A DNA stretch of 8,918 nt, from the NCBI GenBank assembly GCA_947464585.1, contig CANHYS010000051.1:1-8918 (forward strand), read 5' to 3'. The notes below the pieces were generated by a model. That model was not told the origin of the DNA. It ran no database searches and saw nothing but the letters and a program-made list of their open reading frames with translations. Source of the DNA: Planctomycetaceae bacterium (lineage in GTDB: Bacteria > Planctomycetota > Planctomycetia > Pirellulales > UBA1268). The position numbers were made by a program, and so were the translations under genes. Positions 6,901 through 8,918 of the stretch are shown piece after piece (positions within the stretch are counted from its first letter, which is position 1; each line of letters starts with the position of its first letter).

Positions 6901-7038
6901 GCTTCACCGCAGTGGCCGGGCATGAATCTCGAATGGCCCAAACTGCTCCCGTTTGGCCAGTCATCCAGTGCTCCGCCACCCGGCCCTGGCGGCGGCACGA
7001 TCGACCCGTTCAAGCGGGCCCGCGCAGCGCAGCCGTAG
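3904..7038 (+). CDS. Large secreted modular protein with glycosidase-like barrel and two carbohydrate-binding-like modules
   Basis: A 1044-residue exported protein of unrecognised specific family. ATG 3904 was chosen because it has GGAG 5 nt upstream and begins a clear signal peptide (1-35: hydrophobic core CCLLFLLIWA, cleavage likely after RGWA). The frame is open back to an ATG at 3643 but that part looks non-coding. Domains by eye: a jelly-roll-like module (36-212) ending YELAIDDLRVEGL; an Ala/Thr/Pro linker with three 7-residue repeats (243-263); a TIM-barrel-like region (about 265-490) opening GVLEVGGLPFFPRSLDHNGE and LGFNCVRL; a beta-rich region to about 625; a helical stretch (630-770); a second jelly-roll-like module (about 773-920) ending ARIDDVSVRVLE; and a Pro/Ala/Gly-rich tail. 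Where glycosidases often have a W-x-x-G-N-E acid/base, this protein has WDMGSG (350-355) without Glu, so it may bind rather than cleave sugars. Role inferred only: envelope or extracellular polysaccharide interaction. Confidence 0.75.
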   Translation: MPCPPALPPSPVRHPLPTVGCCLLFLLIWAPRGWAVDIEEGFEGGQPRWSLADADCSPRVNGHAIQRDAAHRGDAGERLVLDAAAGSTLRLQFPIGAASVIDEFRAAVWVRANRSAIRLGVRIALPNLPSRQTGQPIHVVVQGTASHHPDRWEFLEAADIVTGLERQLSALRAQHGPAGSLAGAVVTHLVLELYSAPGHYELAIDDLRVEGLIPATAPRVRSAGSADSGAALPVQQAAFTEAAAPTAALAAPTAALTAPTAALTRGVLEVGGLPFFPRSLDHNGEPLETIARLGFNCVRLSAPATADLLAEAEQAGVWLVSPPPDLPDIDIRDVDSLPSFSARWDRVLFWDMGSGLAETDTELLAERVRRVRTCDSRGSRPLIAAADSGLRAVSRHVDMLVARRTVLGTSLELLDYLAWLRERPRLTRPGTPILASLATEIDPRTARQAAALSGIGGQGLSVDPESLCLASLAAVSAGTRGILFSSTRRIDGDDHESRARAAASLSMNLQLKLLEPWGAAGRFAAAAQSSDPEVQAVVLEAARARMVVAWRCVQGSQIVARHYHGDIPRNSQPLTLLVPGVPEAHQAWEVSPGGLRPLRHKRVTGGISITLESFRAHSLILLSGDPAVTAHVQERVRGLVPLELASARALAVGVLADDASLLGRLPPTALGNLPVAAMLAEAQRDMQQADAAAADPAVAIESLRRAAAIGGQVERLAWERGVLATGSMVASPLSTSDATLAEHWRFIDALAATAPATELLAGGGMDRIEDLAEAGWRHFALEQQSLRTAVEIDRSQPAVGSGSLTMKAEPTSVNETPVVVETPPVWVTSPAVRVPAGRLLEIQARVWVPRPIKGSVDGLLVFDSLGGPALAERVGMTSAWRRLVLYRIVPADAADEPFTVTFALTGMGEARIDDVSVRVLERSAGGIPAAVVSAPRPAGSTPAGFPQPSDLLAGPGAAPAPLPSTAPTPLPDVGAGPAAGAGSPGAAVAPGVFPESPPAASPQWPGMNLEWPKLLPFGQSSSAPPPGPGGGTIDPFKRARAAQP
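4630..4692 (+). repeat. Three tandem 21-bp repeats inside the secreted-protein gene
   Basis: Units at 4630-4650, 4651-4671 and 4672-4692 differ by one base each (a G-to-A change inside unit 2 and the first base of unit 3). They encode AAPTAAL, AAPTAAL and TAPTAAL in frame, in the linker between the first jelly-roll-like module and the barrel. A 21-bp unit keeps the frame when copies are gained or lost, so copy number may vary between strains. Confidence 0.9.
6775..6822 (+). repeat. Imperfect 24-bp duplication in the Pro-rich tail coding region
   Basis: Two 24-bp units, 6775-6798 and 6799-6822, share GCGCCC(G/A)CGCCGCTCCCC and then diverge. They encode APAPLPST and APTPLPDV in frame within the flexible C-terminal linker of the secreted protein. 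Confidence 0.75.
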
Positions 7039-7144
7039 AGCGGGGGGGCGGGCACACGGATCTTTCGCCGGAGGCTACATTCTGTCGAACTTCCGTGGCA
7101 CTCGTCCGCCGTGACTCACGTTTCTCATCCGGGACATCCTCAAC

Positions 7145-8095
7145 ATGCGATCTGGATTGCGGTGCCGTTCCGAACTGCTTCACGCCATCGATACCGCGGC
7201 GCACGCCGACCGGTTGGTGTCGGCTGGGGCGCTTGCCGTCGCCGGTGCCGTGATTGAAGCCACGGACAAGGCGTTGCTGGAAAACAACGCGGCCGTGGCC
7301 GACCAGGCCGCCGGCGGGCTTGCCCATGAGACGGACGGCTCTCCAATCAAGGAAAAATCGGTCGGTGATTACGTGACGGCGCTCGACATGAGCCTCGACC
7401 GGCACCTGACCCGCGCGCTCACGGGCATTCACGAGATGGCCATCATCTCCGAGGAGGGGCCGGCCGCCGGTGATCTGCACGCCCTCCCCGAGGCCTGGCT
7501 CATCGATCCGCTGGACGGCACGACGGCCTCCATCTGCGGCGAGACGGCGCTCTGCGGCCCGATGGTCGCCCGCTTGGAGCAGGGAGAGCCGCGGATGTCC
7601 GTGATGCTCTCGCTCGATGGGACAACGCTCGCCATTGCCGAACGCGGTGTCGGGGCGGTGGTCCTCCGTTCGACTGCCGACGGATACCGCTGGCTGCCGG
7701 CGAGCGGATACGCATCGATTGGCACGCTGAAAGAGGGCTGCGTGCTCTTCAATCCGCAGAGCGACAGCGGTCGATCGCATCCGGCGTTCGTGAAACTGCA
7801 CGACAGCCTGCGGACCGGGGCCCACACGATGGCGATCGAGAGCCGAATCCCGCACTCGATGGCCAGCCTTGCCTTGGGCACCAAACGGCGGCTGGCCGTG
7901 ATTCACGACAACTCGGCGTCGCATCCCAAGCAGATGGCCTGGGACGTTTTGCCGGTCAAGCTCTGGGTCGAGGAGCGAGGAGGCGTGTACTGGGGAGTCG
8001 ATGGCAGGCCCTACGACGTCCGCCACCCAATGCCGATCATTGCCGCCACGCGGGCCGACGTCGCCGAGCAACTGCTTGCCCTGGCAGGACTATAG
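7145..8095 (+). CDS. Inositol monophosphatase-superfamily phosphatase
   Basis: A 316-residue Mg2+-dependent, Li+-sensitive-type phosphatase of the IMPase/FBPase/CysQ superfamily; cytoplasmic, with no signal peptide. Metal-binding motifs are in order: GDYVTALD (74-81, D75 and D81), IISEEG (100-105), the signature IDPLDGTT (120-127, D121 and D124) and AWDVLPVKLWVEERGG (265-280, D267). The length is slightly above the usual 260-280 residues; the extra length is mostly an N-terminal region (40-70) before the first motif. The substrate cannot be read from sequence. Candidates are inositol-1-phosphate, histidinol phosphate, fructose-1,6-bisphosphate, or 3'-phosphoadenosine 5'-phosphate (CysQ-like), which would fit the nearby cysH, though the gene is far from it. 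No clear Shine-Dalgarno site precedes ATG 7145, but an in-frame stop at 7112-7114 and the lack of other starts support it. It is followed by an intrinsic terminator. Confidence 0.88.
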   Translation: MRSGLRCRSELLHAIDTAAHADRLVSAGALAVAGAVIEATDKALLENNAAVADQAAGGLAHETDGSPIKEKSVGDYVTALDMSLDRHLTRALTGIHEMAIISEEGPAAGDLHALPEAWLIDPLDGTTASICGETALCGPMVARLEQGEPRMSVMLSLDGTTLAIAERGVGAVVLRSTADGYRWLPASGYASIGTLKEGCVLFNPQSDSGRSHPAFVKLHDSLRTGAHTMAIESRIPHSMASLALGTKRRLAVIHDNSASHPKQMAWDVLPVKLWVEERGGVYWGVDGRPYDVRHPMPIIAATRADVAEQLLALAGL

Positions 8096-8138
8096 CCAGC
8101 CGCCGGCGACGCATGCCCGCCGCTTCCGTGATGCATAC

Positions 8139-8190
8139 AAGCCCCCGGCGGGAACCGGGGGATCTCGTCGCCTGCGCTTCGGGCTTTTTT
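8139..8190 (+). terminator. Intrinsic terminator of the phosphatase gene
   Basis: A perfect 7-bp GC stem, CCCCCGG (8142-8148) and CCGGGGG (8155-8161), with a 6-nt loop. An outer complementarity, AAGCCC (8139-8144) with GGGCTT (8181-8186), ends directly in a run of six T (8185-8190). It begins 43 nt after the phosphatase stop. The T-run is on the plus strand only, so it should act on that transcript and not on the convergent transglutaminase gene. Confidence 0.65.
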
Positions 8191-8204
8191 GGATGTATCG
8201 CACG

Positions 8205-8918
8205 TCACTGCTGCTGGGCCTCTTCCTCGCTGCCATACAGCGGCGCGGTTCGCAGCACGGAGTGCACGGGAGCATCGAGCGGGGCGAGTTGATCGTGCCA
8301 TGAGAGGGATGGCAGGCGGTCGAGCGTGCGGGTGGCGACACGCACCTTGATGCGTTCGTCGCCGGCACCGCGGTAGGTGCCCTTGTTGGGCGGCACATCG
8401 GTGAAATCCCTCCCCATCGCCGTCTTCACGAAATGGGCGTTCACGGGGCAGCCGTTCGTCGGATCAAACCCGGTCCAGCCGATATCGGGCAGCCATACCT
8501 CGCACCAGGCGTGGCTCTGCGACTCTTTGTTCTCCCGGTGGATGTAGCCACTGACGTAGCGGGCCGGTACCCCGAATGACCGCAGGACGGCGATCATGAG
8601 ATGAGTGAAATCCTGGCAGACCCCCTTGCCGCGTGTCAGGAGATGGTCGATCGGCGAGGTGGCGTCGGTGACATCACGGGCATACTCGAAACGCCCACGG
8701 ATGTATTCAGCCACCTGGCAGACCCACATGCCGACCCGCATCCTCGGCATCGGCCGCAGTTCTGTCAGCACCGGGTCCAAGAGCGGCGTGGCTCGTGCGG
8801 GCCCGCGGAGCGGCAGGTAGTCGAGCGCCTCGAGCGGCAGCTGCCAGCCGTCAGCGGTGCACTCGGCCGAAAAAGCAGTCTGGCTGGCCATCGGCCCGAT
8901 GCCCGCATCCTCCGTCTC
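8205..8918 (-). CDS. Transglutaminase-like cysteine peptidase-fold protein, N-terminus cut by window edge
   Basis: The frame is open through the right edge, so the gene is truncated at its 5' end: 237 codons plus stop are present, whereas the bacterial two-domain family is usually near 280-300 residues. The ATG at 8891 is internal or a false start, since nine in-frame codons precede it without a stop. Numbering from that Met, the catalytic triad of the transglutaminase-like core is visible: C92 in KGVCQDFTHL, H127 in SHAWCEVW and D143 in GFDPTNGCP. RVGMWVCQVAEYIRGRFEY and FGVPARYVSGYIH are also typical. Members are cytoplasmic proteins with protease, amidase or cross-linking activity and mostly unknown substrates; related genes often sit with alpha-E/circularly permuted ATP-grasp genes, which would lie to the right. 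The last 35 residues, ending EEEAQQQ, form a short extra tail. Confidence 0.9.
   Translation of the reverse strand, partial: ETEDAGIGPMASQTAFSAECTADGWQLPLEALDYLPLRGPARATPLLDPVLTELRPMPRMRVGMWVCQVAEYIRGRFEYARDVTDATSPIDHLLTRGKGVCQDFTHLMIAVLRSFGVPARYVSGYIHRENKESQSHAWCEVWLPDIGWTGFDPTNGCPVNAHFVKTAMGRDFTDVPPNKGTYRGAGDERIKVRVATRTLDRLPSLSWHDQLAPLDAPVHSVLRTAPLYGSEEEAQQQ

Noticed and set aside
7039..7144. Terminator or promoter between the secreted protein and the phosphatase
   Set aside because: The gap holds a G7 run and no stem with a T-run; a TACATT near 7076 has no matching -35 element at the right distance.
7010..8071. 353-codon minus-strand open frame opposite the phosphatase
   Set aside because: The plus strand carries a full set of IMPase motifs; the antisense frame has none and looks like a codon-bias shadow.

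Overview
The window is GC-rich bacterial DNA with long open frames on both strands. Gene content points to a planctomycete, probably a Pirellulales-like lineage. The evidence is a soluble Hanks-type serine/threonine kinase with an unusual activation segment and a C-terminal receiver-like domain, a very large modular secreted protein with carbohydrate-binding-like folds, and scattered single genes of sugar and sulfur metabolism with little operon structure. The lineage is inferred from these features; there is no rRNA or other phylogenetic marker here.

Layout from left to right: (1) the 5' third of a rhamnulokinase gene (rhaB) on the minus strand, running off the left edge, with a Shine-Dalgarno site and a 12-bp perfect palindrome just upstream. 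(2) A divergent intergenic region with GC-rich dyads and a candidate promoter. (3) A plus-strand pair: an APS/PAPS reductase of the Fe-S (APS-type) class (cysH), then, after 46 nt, an Rrf2-family repressor. The repressor lacks the Fe-S cysteines of IscR/NsrR and ends in Tyr-Ile, like CymR. (4) Convergent to it, separated by only 18 nt, a 491-residue minus-strand Ser/Thr kinase fused to a degenerate receiver domain. (5) A 395-nt divergent spacer with a strong G-quadruplex motif. (6) A 1044-residue exported protein on the plus strand, with two jelly-roll-like modules around a glycosidase-like barrel, a 21-bp in-frame tandem repeat and a low-complexity Pro/Ala/Gly tail. (7) An inositol-monophosphatase-superfamily phosphatase followed by a hairpin/T-run terminator. 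(8) Convergent to it, a transglutaminase-like cysteine protease-fold gene on the minus strand, truncated at the right edge.

The clearest functional unit is cysH plus the Rrf2 gene: assimilatory sulfate reduction with its likely local regulator. The regulator's CymR-like C-terminal tail raises the possibility that it senses cysteine status through cysteine synthase (CysK). The other genes look like independent transcription units. I found no tRNA, rRNA, CRISPR array, transposase, integrase or phage gene, and I do not see a complete novel defence or mobile system. The best leads are the Rrf2 tail and its candidate operator, the pseudo-receiver kinase, and the large secreted protein whose barrel seems to lack the usual catalytic glutamate.
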